Shown: positions 45,622 through 55,830, counted from the first letter of the stretch. The stretch: 64,000 nucleotides of DNA from Chitinophaga caeni (GCF_002557795.1 NZ_CP023777.1:248001-312000), one strand, 5' to 3'. Notes: a model not told the origin generated them from the letters alone. A program made the numbers and translations.

Positions 45622-46197
45622 TTGTATGCCGGTTTGAGTGATAAGGAACTATGGACGAAAGTCGTTGAAGGGGATAAGAATGCGCTCGCGCATATCTACG
45701 ATATGCATTTTCCCACCCTTTACCGCTACGGTATGAAATTGAGCAAAGATGATGAACTTGTCAAAGATTGTATACATGATCTTTTTGTAACGGTATGGTA
45801 TAGTAAAGAAAGATTATCCATTACCGATTCCATTAAATATTACCTACTTGCCAGTTTAAAAAGACTGATAACTAATCATTTACAGAAATCACAATTAAAT
45901 CAATCGTTCACGAATGACGATTATTTTGCCGAAGCATCCTACGAATCGGAATTAATCAACCACCAGGTCAAGCAAGAAAGGAATCGAAAATTGGCCGCCA
46001 TCGTTAATGAACTTCCCCCACGCCAAAGGGAAATATTATATCTACGTTATTATGAAGGATTGGATACAAATGCTACAGCGCATATCATGTCTTTAAGCAT
46101 CAACTCCACCTATGTTTTGCTTTCCAAAGCTTTGCAACATTTGAAAAAACATAGCGACAAATTAATAATCATAATCTTATCATTATTAATTCATTAG
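45622..46197 (+). CDS. ECF sigma factor (extracytoplasmic function)
   Basis: A 191-residue sigma-70-family protein. Region 2 is visible as LAHIYDMHFPTLYRYGMKLS with ELVKDCIHDLFVTVWY; region 4 as LPPRQREILYLRYYEGLDTNATA with a helix-turn-helix ending in SINSTYVLLSKALQHLKKH. There is no ATG in frame: TTG at 45622 or at 45634 (giving MSDKELWTKV, the more usual ECF beginning) must serve. It precedes a FecR gene, so it should direct transcription of the SusC-SusD operon when the receptor signals. A hydrophobic tail (LIIIILSLLI) ends the protein, which is unusual but seen in some Bacteroidota ECF factors. Confidence 0.9.
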   Translation: MYAGLSDKELWTKVVEGDKNALAHIYDMHFPTLYRYGMKLSKDDELVKDCIHDLFVTVWYSKERLSITDSIKYYLLASLKRLITNHLQKSQLNQSFTNDDYFAEASYESELINHQVKQERNRKLAAIVNELPPRQREILYLRYYEGLDTNATAHIMSLSINSTYVLLSKALQHLKKHSDKLIIIILSLLIH

Positions 46198-46265
46198 ATA
46201 TTTTTTTCAAAAATCTTTCAAAAAGACGCTAAGATTTTAACTGAACAACGCTTTATCTAATTGAA

Positions 46266-47285
46266 ATGACAGCAAATCGATCAACAATTGAAGATATATT
46301 AGAAGATCCTCAATTAAAAATGTGGGTATTGGAAGGAGACACTGGCGCCGGGGCGTATTGGAGCCAATGGCTCCAGGCGAACCCTGCCAGGGAAAACGAT
46401 CTGTTGCTTGCAAAGGAATTATTGCTATTCATGGATACCCCTGCTGATCCGGTTGCACAGGCAGAAACTTGGCAGCGGATAGCCGGGAATACGGACCAAA
46501 CATCCACATCATCCGGGATTCCACCAACGACCAAGATTAAAAAACTTCCGGGTCGGCCCAGCAATTGGCCGCGATGGGTGGCTGCTGCTGCAATTTTAGC
46601 CGCCGTAGTTTGGTTCTCAGGTATTTTAGAACGTAAGGAATCCTGGTTAACTGCCGCCACGGTAGATGAATTGAGAACCGTAATATTACCGGACAGTTCC
46701 GTGGTGAGGATGAACATCCATTCAAACATCCGGTATGCAAAGCGTTGGAATGCAACATCGCCAAGGGATGTTTGGGTTGAAGGTGAAGCGTATTTCTCCG
46801 TAAAACATAAAACCAATAACCAACCATTTATAGTTCATACGAACGATGTTGAAATTAACGTGGTAGGCACGGAATTTAACGTGAATACCAGGAGGATAAA
46901 AACCGAGGTTGAACTTTGTAAAGGCGCCGTAAAGCTAGCTTTAAAGGCCGATGATAGGGCGCCGATATTAATGAAGCCCGGCGATAAGATCAGTTATTCG
47001 AAACGAACCAAGATATTAAAAAGCAAAAAAGTAGATCCTGTAGAAATCGCATCATGGAGAAGTCATGTGTTAAGTTTCACAGATGCCACAATAGAGGAGG
47101 TCGTTGCCGCGATAAAAGATAATATGAATATTGAAATCAAGATCGATGATCCTGATTTGTTACATCAAACCTATACCGGAAGCATCCCGATGGATGATGT
47201 ACAGATATTCTTTACAACTTTGAACCGCACGTTCAACGTGCAAGTAAAACAAACCGGGCAACACCAATATAAGATCGTAAGGTAG
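46266..47285 (+). CDS. FecR-family anti-sigma factor
   Basis: A 339-residue membrane regulator that holds the ECF sigma factor until the outer-membrane receptor signals. The cytoplasmic part is about 1-95, a single helix (WPRWVAAAAILAAVVWFSGIL) at about 98-118, then the periplasmic FecR domain with LPDSSVVRMNIHSNIRYAKR, VWVEGEAYFSVKH and GTEFNVNTRRIKTEVELCKG. A C-terminal DUF4974-type domain (about 258-338) begins at VLSFTDATIEEVVAAIKDN. It sits 68 bp after the sigma gene and 88 bp before the SusC gene, the usual arrangement for cell-surface signalling. Confidence 0.95.
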   Translation: MTANRSTIEDILEDPQLKMWVLEGDTGAGAYWSQWLQANPARENDLLLAKELLLFMDTPADPVAQAETWQRIAGNTDQTSTSSGIPPTTKIKKLPGRPSNWPRWVAAAAILAAVVWFSGILERKESWLTAATVDELRTVILPDSSVVRMNIHSNIRYAKRWNATSPRDVWVEGEAYFSVKHKTNNQPFIVHTNDVEINVVGTEFNVNTRRIKTEVELCKGAVKLALKADDRAPILMKPGDKISYSKRTKILKSKKVDPVEIASWRSHVLSFTDATIEEVVAAIKDNMNIEIKIDDPDLLHQTYTGSIPMDDVQIFFTTLNRTFNVQVKQTGQHQYKIVR

Positions 47286-47373
47286 TATTTAATTAACAAA
47301 TAAGGAGATAAGCATTCTTCCGTGATTTACCACGGACTAGTAATCATTTGCAACCAATCAAAATCTAATTGCT

Positions 47374-50300
47374 ATGGTAGTAAAAAATGCCAGGCGCGCA
47401 AGCGGCTGCCTGGCCGTGGCTATGCTATTCCATTTCGGATCTATTGCAGCCCCAGCCAGGGCCCAAGTTGAGGCTATCTATAGCTCGACTAAAGCACGTC
47501 CAGAATGGCAGGAACAATCCCTAAAGACTATTTTAAACAGGATTGAACAAAAGTATCAGGTACAGATCAACTACGTGGGATCAACCATTAAAGGGATTTT
47601 AGCCACTATGCCGGCTGAAAAAAATGAAAGCATCACTTTCGTGGATTACCTCAACCGGTTCCTGGAGCCATTAGGTTTACAGGCGGAAGAGCTGAACACC
47701 AAGGCTTTCGTAATCTACAGGAGCGCTGCCAAACCAGCGCCTGCCAAAAAAGATTCCGCAACGAACACACAACCCGTTGCGACTGCCGTTGCTGCTGAAT
47801 ACCCTACTACAACCATCCCCCAACAAGTGCAAACCAAAACCATTGAAGGACAAGTTATCGATGAAACCGGGCTTGCATTAATCGGGGTAACCGTAGTAGA
47901 AAAAGGAACCCGCAACGGAACTCAAACAGATGCCAATGGCCGCTACAAACTGCTGAATGTTCACAGCAATGCTACCTTGATATTTTCTTATATCGGTTAT
48001 AAAACACAGGAAGTACATAGCGGCAAAAGAACAACCATCGATGTAAAGTTGCTCACCAATGTACAATCGATGAAAGACGTGGTGATTACCGGTTACCAAA
48101 AAATTGATAAAAATAATTTTACCGGCCAGTCTATCACCATCAGCGGGGATGAACTCAAAAAGATCAACCCGCAAAACATCTTGGCTAGTATCCAGGCTTA
48201 CGACCCGTCATTCCGGATCGTGGAGAACAATATTGCCGGTTCCAACCCGAACAAATTACCGAACATCAACGTGCGCGGAACAACAGCATTGCCAACCAGC
48301 ACCGGCGATGTAAGTGATTTAAGGATGACCCGCAGCGAGATGAACAATATCACCAACCTTCCATTAATCATATTGGACGGCTACCAGGTAAATCTACAAA
48401 CCATCTACGATTTAGACCCTAACAGGATCGAAACGGTTACGTTATTAAAAGATGCCGCCGCTACTGCCGTTTACGGTTCTAGGGCCGCAAACGGGGTATT
48501 GGTTTTCGTTACGAAGGCGCCCAAGGAAGGGAAACTTGAGCTGTATTACAATTTTGAGCTCAATGTTACTTCGCCAGATTTAACGGCGTACAGCGTACTG
48601 GATGCAAAGGATAAACTGGAGTACGAAAGATTGGCAGGTTTGTACTCGCAAAGCGATGCCGAGAATATCGACGCCTTGGAACAGAAATATTATGCTAAAC
48701 TGGATAATGTACTCCGGGGCTATAATACTTACTGGTTATCACAGCCCGTAGGCACCGAATTTGGTCAAAGGCATTCCCTCTCTTTGCAAGGTGGTAGCCA
48801 AACCGTGAAGTACGGCATCGATGCCCGTTACCAGAATAATAACGGTGTTATGCTGGGATCCGGCCGCGAAAGGTATAGCCTCGCTACCAACCTCGCGTAC
48901 AACCTTAAGAATAACAAATTATTATTCCGTAATCAATTCACCATCTCGCAAGTTAACGGAAAAGATTCTCCGTACGGTTCTTTCGACACCTACGTAAAGA
49001 TGAATCCATACTATCCCATACGCGACGAAAACGGTCGCTTGCTCAGGGAAATCGATGGATGGAAATACCGCGATTATTCCAATAGTGGTGGAGCCATTAC
49101 GACGGATTATGTTCTGAACCCCTTGTATGATGCACAAACCGGGAGTTTCAGTAAATCGCAATACCTGGAATTCATAGATGCTTTCTCGATGGAGTACGTG
49201 ATTTCCAGCGCTTTCCGCGCCCGCGGTGAAATCAGCTTAACAAAACGTCAAAATAATAACGACAGGTTCATCTCCCCGCTCAGTAATCAATATTACGATT
49301 GGTCGGGCGATGATCTGAAAGATCGCGGTGAGTATTATTATACCGCCGAAAAAGAAACGCAGGTAGATGGAAATGCAACGCTCAGCTACAACAAGATGCT
49401 GGCCGGCGGCCATTTTATCAATGCTACTTACGGTATCAACTTCCAGTCCCGCGATTATGATCGTAAAGACCTCGCCGCACAAGGTTTTACGAACGACCGC
49501 TTCACCGATATCAACTTTGCCAGGATTTATAAAAAAGATGCCTCCCCCGGTGGAGAACAAAGGCAGGAACGTTTGTTCGGTACCTTCGTAACGGTGAACT
49601 ATTCTTACCAAAACCGCTTCTTGATGGATGCGACTTTCAGGTTGGACGGTTCTTCTAAATTCGGTGTAGATGCCCGGATGGCGCCATTCTGGTCTTATGG
49701 CTTAGGATGGAACCTGCATAACGAGAAATTCTTGCAAGGAACAGCCGTTAGCAACTTGAAAATCAGGGCCACAACGGGTTTAACAGGAGACGTTTCTTTC
49801 CCGGCTTACTTATCTAATACTACGTATCAATACTATACCGGCGATTGGTATTCAACAGGTGTAGGCGCGGTTTTCAAAGCTTACGGCAACCCTGAATTGA
49901 GGTGGCAAAGAACACAAAACTATGATATCGGGGCCGATATCGGTTTGTTTAAAGATCGTATCTATTTCACACCCAGGTATTATTATAAACATACCCGCGA
50001 CTTGTTAGCTGATGTCAATGTTCCTCCATCCAACGGTTTCTCCAGTTACAAAACCAACTTGGGAGAAATGGTAAACAAAGGCTACGAAGTGATGTTGAGA
50101 GCCAACCCGATCCGCAGCCGCAACTGGTCTTTAACCCTAAGCGCCAACATGGTACGCAACACGAATATCATTACCAAGATATCCGATGCGTTGAAAAATT
50201 ACAATGATGCTGTTGACAAAGAGCAGCAGGACAACCCGGATTTACGTTCCGTTCCGTTGTTACGCTTCCAGGAAGGACAATCTTTGCGCACGATCTATGC

Positions 50301-50865
50301 CGTTCGTTCACTGGGTATTGACCCCGAAAACGGTAAGGAGATTTTCTTGACCAAGGAAGGGAAGCGGACTTATGAATACGATGTAAGGGATATCGTGCCG
50401 GTAGGAGACGAAACCCCGGATATTTACGGTTACCTCGGCGCCAGCTTAGTGTATAAAAACTTTATGATCGATGTAAGGATGTTTACCAGCCTGGGTGGCG
50501 ACCTGTATAATCAAACATTAGTTGACAGGGTAGAAAATGCCGATCCTAGATATAATGTAGACAGCCGCGTATTAGCAGAAAGATGGAAAAAACCTGGCGA
50601 TAAAGCTATTTATAAAGACATCTCCGACCTGGGAACCACGAGGGTTACTTCCAGGTTCGTTCAAGAGGAAAACAAACTGGAACTAAGTTCGGTTTTCCTT
50701 TCTTATGATGCGCCTGCCAAGTTTTATAAAAGATTGAAAATGCAAAACCTCCGTTTCTCATTAAATATGAACGATATCGGTTACTGGTCTAGCATTAAAG
50801 CCGAACGTGGTATCGAGTATCCATTTGCAAGGAGCTTTACATTCTCATTATCCACCCGGTTCTAA
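47374..50865 (+). CDS. SusC/RagA-type TonB-linked outer-membrane protein with STN domain
   Basis: A 1163-residue outer-membrane transporter. After the signal peptide (cleavage near APARA) comes a secretin/TonB N-terminal (STN) domain (about 45-115) that can contact FecR. A carboxypeptidase-regulatory-like domain follows (about 155-230, IEGQVIDETGLALIGVTVVE), then the TonB box VVITGYQ and a plug with LPLIILDGYQV and LLKDAAATAVYGSRAANGVL. The rest is a 22-strand barrel ending in SRF-type aromatic residues (TFSLSTRF). The STN domain and upstream ECF/FecR genes indicate substrate-dependent signalling. Substrate unknown: no glycoside hydrolase or lyase is in the operon. Confidence 0.97.
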   Translation: MVVKNARRASGCLAVAMLFHFGSIAAPARAQVEAIYSSTKARPEWQEQSLKTILNRIEQKYQVQINYVGSTIKGILATMPAEKNESITFVDYLNRFLEPLGLQAEELNTKAFVIYRSAAKPAPAKKDSATNTQPVATAVAAEYPTTTIPQQVQTKTIEGQVIDETGLALIGVTVVEKGTRNGTQTDANGRYKLLNVHSNATLIFSYIGYKTQEVHSGKRTTIDVKLLTNVQSMKDVVITGYQKIDKNNFTGQSITISGDELKKINPQNILASIQAYDPSFRIVENNIAGSNPNKLPNINVRGTTALPTSTGDVSDLRMTRSEMNNITNLPLIILDGYQVNLQTIYDLDPNRIETVTLLKDAAATAVYGSRAANGVLVFVTKAPKEGKLELYYNFELNVTSPDLTAYSVLDAKDKLEYERLAGLYSQSDAENIDALEQKYYAKLDNVLRGYNTYWLSQPVGTEFGQRHSLSLQGGSQTVKYGIDARYQNNNGVMLGSGRERYSLATNLAYNLKNNKLLFRNQFTISQVNGKDSPYGSFDTYVKMNPYYPIRDENGRLLREIDGWKYRDYSNSGGAITTDYVLNPLYDAQTGSFSKSQYLEFIDAFSMEYVISSAFRARGEISLTKRQNNNDRFISPLSNQYYDWSGDDLKDRGEYYYTAEKETQVDGNATLSYNKMLAGGHFINATYGINFQSRDYDRKDLAAQGFTNDRFTDINFARIYKKDASPGGEQRQERLFGTFVTVNYSYQNRFLMDATFRLDGSSKFGVDARMAPFWSYGLGWNLHNEKFLQGTAVSNLKIRATTGLTGDVSFPAYLSNTTYQYYTGDWYSTGVGAVFKAYGNPELRWQRTQNYDIGADIGLFKDRIYFTPRYYYKHTRDLLADVNVPPSNGFSSYKTNLGEMVNKGYEVMLRANPIRSRNWSLTLSANMVRNTNIITKISDALKNYNDAVDKEQQDNPDLRSVPLLRFQEGQSLRTIYAVRSLGIDPENGKEIFLTKEGKRTYEYDVRDIVPVGDETPDIYGYLGASLVYKNFMIDVRMFTSLGGDLYNQTLVDRVENADPRYNVDSRVLAERWKKPGDKAIYKDISDLGTTRVTSRFVQEENKLELSSVFLSYDAPAKFYKRLKMQNLRFSLNMNDIGYWSSIKAERGIEYPFARSFTFSLSTRF

Positions 50866-50876
50866 AACATTGTGAC

Positions 50877-52343
50877 ATGAAAAAATATTTATTACTGATA
50901 GCAACATCAACCGTATTTGCTTCCTGTAGCAAATGGCTCGATGTTACACCCAAATCCGATGTATCAGAAACGAGCTTGTTCAATACGGAGGATGGTTTTA
51001 AAGATGCGCTGAACGGCTTATACAGCCGTTGCATACAGCATGATTTATACGGCAGGGATCTTTCTGTTGGAACACTGGATGTATTAGCGCAGAACTACAA
51101 TATTGCTTTTAATGACGGTTTAGGTTATTTACAAACTTCTCTTTTCAATTATGAAAACGAATCTTTCATCAGCAGGAAAGATCAATATTGGAATGGACTG
51201 TATAATGTAATCGCCAACAGTAACCAGATTCTAAATAAAGTAGATGAGAAACGTTCCCTGATGACTGATATGTCATACGGTATGTTCAAAGGCGAAGCAT
51301 TAGCCATGCGTGCTTACTGCCATTTTGATCTGCTGCGTATGTTTGCCCCTTCATTTGTAACGGGTGCAAACCAGGACGGCATTCCCTACCTCACCACCTT
51401 TAGCAAAGACATCACGCCGCAATCTACCGTCACCGAAGACCTGGATTTTATTATCAAGGATTTGAAAGAAGCGAAGGACCTGTTGAAAACAATCGATCCG
51501 ATCCTGACAGCGGCATACGTTGTCGGTTACCCGGATGGAGATTCTACGACGGAAACCGAGGGCCGGGATCTGTTTATCCAGAATAGGCGTCACAGGTTGA
51601 ATTATTACGCGGTTTGTGCAGAATTAGCCAGGGTATATTTATATAAAGGTGAATACCAATTAGCCTTGGATGAAGCCGAAGAAGTGATTCATTCCAACAA
51701 GTTCCCATTCACGAAGCAAACGGATTTCATGAATCCAAATGAAGAACTGAGGGATCGTATCAATTACAACGAGTTGGTTTTTGCCTTTTACGCGGCCAGC
51801 TCCAGCAATACCCTGAACGATCAATTCAGGAGAAGCCCGAGCCAAAGTTTAACCATCAGCACTACCAACGGCAGAAGTCTTTACGAAGTGGCCGGCGTAG
51901 GCGCCGAGGATTTCCGCTTCAAACAATGGTTTAGCGAGCAAGCTGAAAACACGGGAACTTATCTCAGGTTAGAGAAGTACAAAAGGGATCCGGATGCGAA
52001 CTTACACCCGCAGGTGATACCAGGCATCCGCTTATCGGAAGTTTATTATATCGCGGCAGAATGCCTATTCGACCAAGATCCGGGAAAAGCCTGGGAATAT
52101 TTCAACACGGTAAGAAAATACCGCGGTATCGGCCAAGAGCTGAGCGACCCCGATAAAACTTTCTTCATGAAAGAATTGGTGAAAGAAGCCCGTAAGGAAA
52201 TGTATGGTGAAGGACAGATCTTTTATATGTACAAAAGGTTAAACATACCTTTACAATCCCCTACAGGCAGCACATTCCCGGTTAACAACAACATATTTGT
52301 ATTCCCGCTGCCGGATGATGAAATCTCATTTGGCAACAGATAA
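50877..52343 (+). CDS. SusD/RagB-family surface lipoprotein
   Basis: Surface lid and substrate-binding partner of the SusC-type transporter, 488 residues, starting 11 bp after it. The lipobox is at VFASCSK (cysteine near residue 17). The N-terminal SusD-like region has the sequence LDVTPKSDVSETSLFNTEDGFKDALNGLY, and TPR-like helices follow, including FKGEALAMRAYCHFDLLRMFA. The C-terminal SusD/RagB region contains RLSEVYYIAAECLFDQDPGKAWEYFN and LVKEARKEMYGEGQIFYMYK. Full length. The ligand cannot be told from sequence. Confidence 0.96.
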   Translation: MKKYLLLIATSTVFASCSKWLDVTPKSDVSETSLFNTEDGFKDALNGLYSRCIQHDLYGRDLSVGTLDVLAQNYNIAFNDGLGYLQTSLFNYENESFISRKDQYWNGLYNVIANSNQILNKVDEKRSLMTDMSYGMFKGEALAMRAYCHFDLLRMFAPSFVTGANQDGIPYLTTFSKDITPQSTVTEDLDFIIKDLKEAKDLLKTIDPILTAAYVVGYPDGDSTTETEGRDLFIQNRRHRLNYYAVCAELARVYLYKGEYQLALDEAEEVIHSNKFPFTKQTDFMNPNEELRDRINYNELVFAFYAASSSNTLNDQFRRSPSQSLTISTTNGRSLYEVAGVGAEDFRFKQWFSEQAENTGTYLRLEKYKRDPDANLHPQVIPGIRLSEVYYIAAECLFDQDPGKAWEYFNTVRKYRGIGQELSDPDKTFFMKELVKEARKEMYGEGQIFYMYKRLNIPLQSPTGSTFPVNNNIFVFPLPDDEISFGNR

Positions 52344-52353
52344 AATCTATAAT

Positions 52354-53187
52354 ATGAAGAAATTATTTTTCATAGGACTCTGTGCATTAGGATTCTTTAC
52401 AGCTTGTGAAAAAGCGGAAGAGATCACGTACAATTCCAACAATGACATTTATTTCGATTTCGAAGATGAGGAATCCGGAGATAGGGTGGATAGCTTCAGG
52501 TATTCATTTGCCCTTTATCCCGACAAGTCTAGCGATACGATCTTCTTGAAAGTGCGTATTTCCGGTGAAAGGACATCGTACGACCGTAAATTTAAAATTG
52601 CCACCATGGGGCAATTTACTACGGCTACGGTAGATTTACATTATGAGCCTTTGCTAGCCGAATACACGATCCCGGCAGATTCCGGCAGTATCATGGTGCC
52701 GATCGTATTGCTCAACCAAGATCCGATGCTAATGGACACTACCGTTAGGTTGACGCTTCAACTACAGGAAACATCCGATTTTGCAACGAGCTTCACACAA
52801 TTAGATAGCGCGAAAATAATCTGGTCGAACCGCCTGGAAAAACCGACCTGGTGGGATGTATGGCGTGGTGAGCTGGGCGATTATTCCCGCGTAAAACACG
52901 AGCTATTCATCCGTACAACCGGTACCACGGCATTACCAAACGATCAATCTGATTACCAGCAAACACCGATGGTACTTTACTACACGAGGCGGTTCCGCGC
53001 GTTCATCTCGGATCCATTCGCTTGGGTAGCGCAATATCCGGATGAAGGTTATGTCATTACGAAAGAAGATGACGGTCAATATTATTTCTATAATAAAAAT
53101 AATCCGGAGAAGAAATACTTGTTGGAATACAGTAGCTCAGATGGAAAGTATTTTATCCGCGATGAAAACGGTAGCCGTATTAACTAA
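52354..53187 (+). CDS. DUF4843 domain lipoprotein
   Basis: Start at ATG 52354 (MKKLFFIGLCALGFFTACEK), where the lipobox cysteine is at about residue 18; an ATG upstream falls inside the SusD gene and adds residues before the signal. The 277-residue protein has DIYFDFEDEESGDRVDSFRY and SSDTIFLKVRISGERTSYDR, a pattern of the DUF4843 family. It usually follows SusD in peptide- or glycan-type operons of Bacteroidota and is likely an accessory surface protein of the SusCD complex. Function not established. Confidence 0.85.
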   Translation: MKKLFFIGLCALGFFTACEKAEEITYNSNNDIYFDFEDEESGDRVDSFRYSFALYPDKSSDTIFLKVRISGERTSYDRKFKIATMGQFTTATVDLHYEPLLAEYTIPADSGSIMVPIVLLNQDPMLMDTTVRLTLQLQETSDFATSFTQLDSAKIIWSNRLEKPTWWDVWRGELGDYSRVKHELFIRTTGTTALPNDQSDYQQTPMVLYYTRRFRAFISDPFAWVAQYPDEGYVITKEDDGQYYFYNKNNPEKKYLLEYSSSDGKYFIRDENGSRIN

Positions 53188-53204
53188 GCATTAAACCGGA
53201 ACTA

Positions 53205-54638
53205 ATGAAAAAATCAATACTGTATATACTTGGAATAGGATTGTTGTACTTAACATCCTGTTATAAAGACAAAGGGAATTACGATTACGTAGATGTACCG
53301 CCACCGGTTGTCACTAATTTAGATACCCTTTACAATGTAAATGCCGGAGATAGTTTAATCATCGCCCCCAAAGTAGCGCTAGCCGCGGGGAATGACGACT
53401 ATATCTGCGAGTGGAAATTTTATATCCCCGGCGATACCGGGGCATTGGAATACGAGATGAAAGAGTTAAGGATCGTATTCGGTCTCGGCGCGAACAGGTA
53501 TCCCGGCTTACTGCGCATTACCGACCAAAATACCGGGATGAAATATTTCTACAACTTCACGGTAGTGGGCAAAACCGAGTTTACACAAGGAACCTTGGTT
53601 TTCAGCGATAACGGCGATCATTCTACCCTATCCTTCATCAAACCCGACGGGACGGTGCAAGCAGGTATATTTGAAGCCATCAACCGCAAGCAACTAGCTG
53701 GAGGTGCAAGTCAATTGCTGCATTTACAAAACCGTAATTATATGAACGTATTAACTGCCTATTGGCTGATCTCGAAAGATGATCCCGATGGCGGTGTACA
53801 AATCGATGCTAATACCTTACAAGAACTGAAAACACTCCGGGCTCATTTCTATGAGCCCCCGGCTACCATCAATGTGGGACAAATGTACAGCCATCCATTC
53901 GGTACAATTAATGGAATCATCAATGACCAGCTTTATATCGGTTCACAAGAAACCGCTCCTTTCGCCACATATTACGGTTATTTCGGCGCCCAGGTAAATG
54001 GGAAGTATGCCATGCACCAGTCCTACGTACATAACATTGCAGAAAATCCTTACGGCGGTTACTACCTGGCGTTTGAAAAAGATAAGCACTATTTCATGAG
54101 ATTCACCAATAACACTTTCATGGATACTACTTACGAGCTAGGGCCGACCAAGCTGGATTCCGCTTTCAATCCCAAGGATCTGGGCATGGACCTGATTCAT
54201 ATGACTAGGTTTAGCGATGAAGAAATTTATGCTTTATGCGATAGTAGCGGCCTGTTGAAAGAATTAAAATTCTCCGTAGAATTTAATAATGGCGGTACCG
54301 TTTTTCACGCTTCCAGTATGCGTGATTTCGTGAAGCCTGAATTAATCAGCGCTGCCACACTTTGGGCTACATCCCCCATCGGTGTCATTTATTTTAGTTC
54401 CAATGATAAAGTTTACCGTTACAACCCGCTCAACGAAGAAGTTGTTGCGCTTACGACCGACTTTAACGGCAAAGCGGTCAGCCTGCTTAAAGTCCAGGAC
54501 AACGGTAACCTGCTCATCGTGGGAGTAGAAGGCAGTATTTATTACCTCGATATCAGCGTTGGTCACCAAGGAGATATGAAAGATAAGATAGACGGAATCC
54601 CGGGGCAACCCAAGGACATTTTCGTAAGACTTAATTAA
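53205..54638 (+). CDS. PKD-like family lipoprotein
   Basis: A 477-residue surface lipoprotein (MKKSILYILGIGLLYLTSCY, cysteine near residue 19). The first part has PKD/Ig-like beta sequence (VTNLDTLYNVNAGDSLIIAP and YICEWKFYIPGD), followed by an all-beta region that may form a propeller, with repeated elements such as GTLVFSDNGDHSTLSFIKPD and KVYRYNPLNEEVVALTTDF. It lies 17 bp after the DUF4843 gene. This DUF4843-PKD-like pair after SusD is common in Chitinophaga-type genomes. The role is likely ligand binding at the surface. Confidence 0.82.
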   Translation: MKKSILYILGIGLLYLTSCYKDKGNYDYVDVPPPVVTNLDTLYNVNAGDSLIIAPKVALAAGNDDYICEWKFYIPGDTGALEYEMKELRIVFGLGANRYPGLLRITDQNTGMKYFYNFTVVGKTEFTQGTLVFSDNGDHSTLSFIKPDGTVQAGIFEAINRKQLAGGASQLLHLQNRNYMNVLTAYWLISKDDPDGGVQIDANTLQELKTLRAHFYEPPATINVGQMYSHPFGTINGIINDQLYIGSQETAPFATYYGYFGAQVNGKYAMHQSYVHNIAENPYGGYYLAFEKDKHYFMRFTNNTFMDTTYELGPTKLDSAFNPKDLGMDLIHMTRFSDEEIYALCDSSGLLKELKFSVEFNNGGTVFHASSMRDFVKPELISAATLWATSPIGVIYFSSNDKVYRYNPLNEEVVALTTDFNGKAVSLLKVQDNGNLLIVGVEGSIYYLDISVGHQGDMKDKIDGIPGQPKDIFVRLN

Positions 54639-54656
54639 ATACAATAATTTATAATT

Positions 54657-55775
54657 ATGAAGCTTACAACTTTAGCCACCATGCTTATGTTGCCGGCCAC
54701 GCTGGTAGCACAAAAGGGCAAATTTGAAATCTCCGGGAAACTGGGGAAATACAATGCCCCTACCAAAGTTTACTTGGAAAGGCGTGCATTTAACGGCGAG
54801 GCAACGATTGATACCGTCGTGTTAAAAAACGGAACCTTCCAACTTAGTGGAAAGATCGCTGATACCACGATGGCCCTGTTGAGCCTACAAGTAGCCGGTC
54901 AAGAAAAAGAATCCCGGATTATTTACCTGGAGCCTGCAAAAATTAAGATCAAAGGAGAAAAAGACCTGGAAACGGCACAAGTGATCAGTCCTGCCAACAA
55001 GGGCTACGATGAATACAAACTCGCCCTGAAAGGATACCAGGATCAAATGGATGCCATCAACCACGATTTCGGGAATGCAACTAACGAGCAGAGAAGTGAT
55101 ACCGCGTTTACCCATGGTTTAGATAAACGCTTCAGGAAAGCGATCAAGGATAAACAACAAATGATTATCGACTTCATCAAGCAGCATCCTGATAATTTCT
55201 TCAGTGCTGTCGGTATTTCCGAGCTCAGTGTTTTGAACGGCATGAATATGGAAGTATTAGAGCCACTGTATGCTTCCATTAGCGATAGGGTTAAGAAAAC
55301 ATCCGCAGGCAGATCTTTTGAAGAAAAGATGATCAAGGAAAAAACGATCGTGGTAGGGGCCTTAGCGCCTGTCTTTACACAGGATGATATCAATGGTAAA
55401 CCGGTATCATTGACTGATTTCCGTGGGAAATACGTATTACTGGACTTCTGGGCTTCCTGGTGCGGACCTTGCCGCCAAGAAAATCCCAACGTGTTAAGGG
55501 CATTCCATAAATACAAGGATAAAAACTTCATGGTATTATCCGTTTCATTAGACAAACCTTCCGGTAAAGCGGATTGGTTAAAAGCGATTGAGCATGATGG
55601 TATCGGGGAGTTTGTTCACGTGTCCGACTTACAATATTGGAGCAATGCCGCGGCCAAATTATATGGCATTACCGGCGTTCCAACTAATTACTTACTAGGT
55701 CCCGATGGCAAAATATTGGCCATGAACTTAAGAGGAGAAGCATTGAATCAAAAATTGTCAGAATTACTTCAATAA
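54657..55775 (+). CDS. TlpA-like thioredoxin-fold protein with DUF4369 domain
   Basis: A 372-residue exported thiol-disulfide protein. After a short signal peptide (MKLTTLATMLMLPATLVAQK) a DUF4369 domain (about 23-115, FEISGKLGKYNAPTKVYLER) is followed by a helical linker and a TlpA/redoxin domain (about 228-372). The redox pair is C269-G-P-C272 in DFWASWCGPCRQEN, and the conserved cis-proline region is GITGVPTNYLLGPDG. It is the last gene of the SusCD operon. Such proteins accompany peptide-type SusCD operons and could reduce disulfides in imported substrates or in the surface proteins; this is inference. Confidence 0.92.
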   Translation: MKLTTLATMLMLPATLVAQKGKFEISGKLGKYNAPTKVYLERRAFNGEATIDTVVLKNGTFQLSGKIADTTMALLSLQVAGQEKESRIIYLEPAKIKIKGEKDLETAQVISPANKGYDEYKLALKGYQDQMDAINHDFGNATNEQRSDTAFTHGLDKRFRKAIKDKQQMIIDFIKQHPDNFFSAVGISELSVLNGMNMEVLEPLYASISDRVKKTSAGRSFEEKMIKEKTIVVGALAPVFTQDDINGKPVSLTDFRGKYVLLDFWASWCGPCRQENPNVLRAFHKYKDKNFMVLSVSLDKPSGKADWLKAIEHDGIGEFVHVSDLQYWSNAAAKLYGITGVPTNYLLGPDGKILAMNLRGEALNQKLSELLQ

Positions 55776-55800
55776 TACGTTGATAAAATGATGCATGAGT

Positions 55801-55830
55801 CCCGGTTGTATTACTACAACCGGGTTTTTA
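55801..55830 (+). terminator. Intrinsic terminator of the SusCD operon
   Basis: Nine-base-pair stem CCCGGTTGT/ACAACCGGG with a short loop, followed by TTTTTATTT. It lies 26 bases past the stop codon of the TlpA-like gene. Confidence 0.85.
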
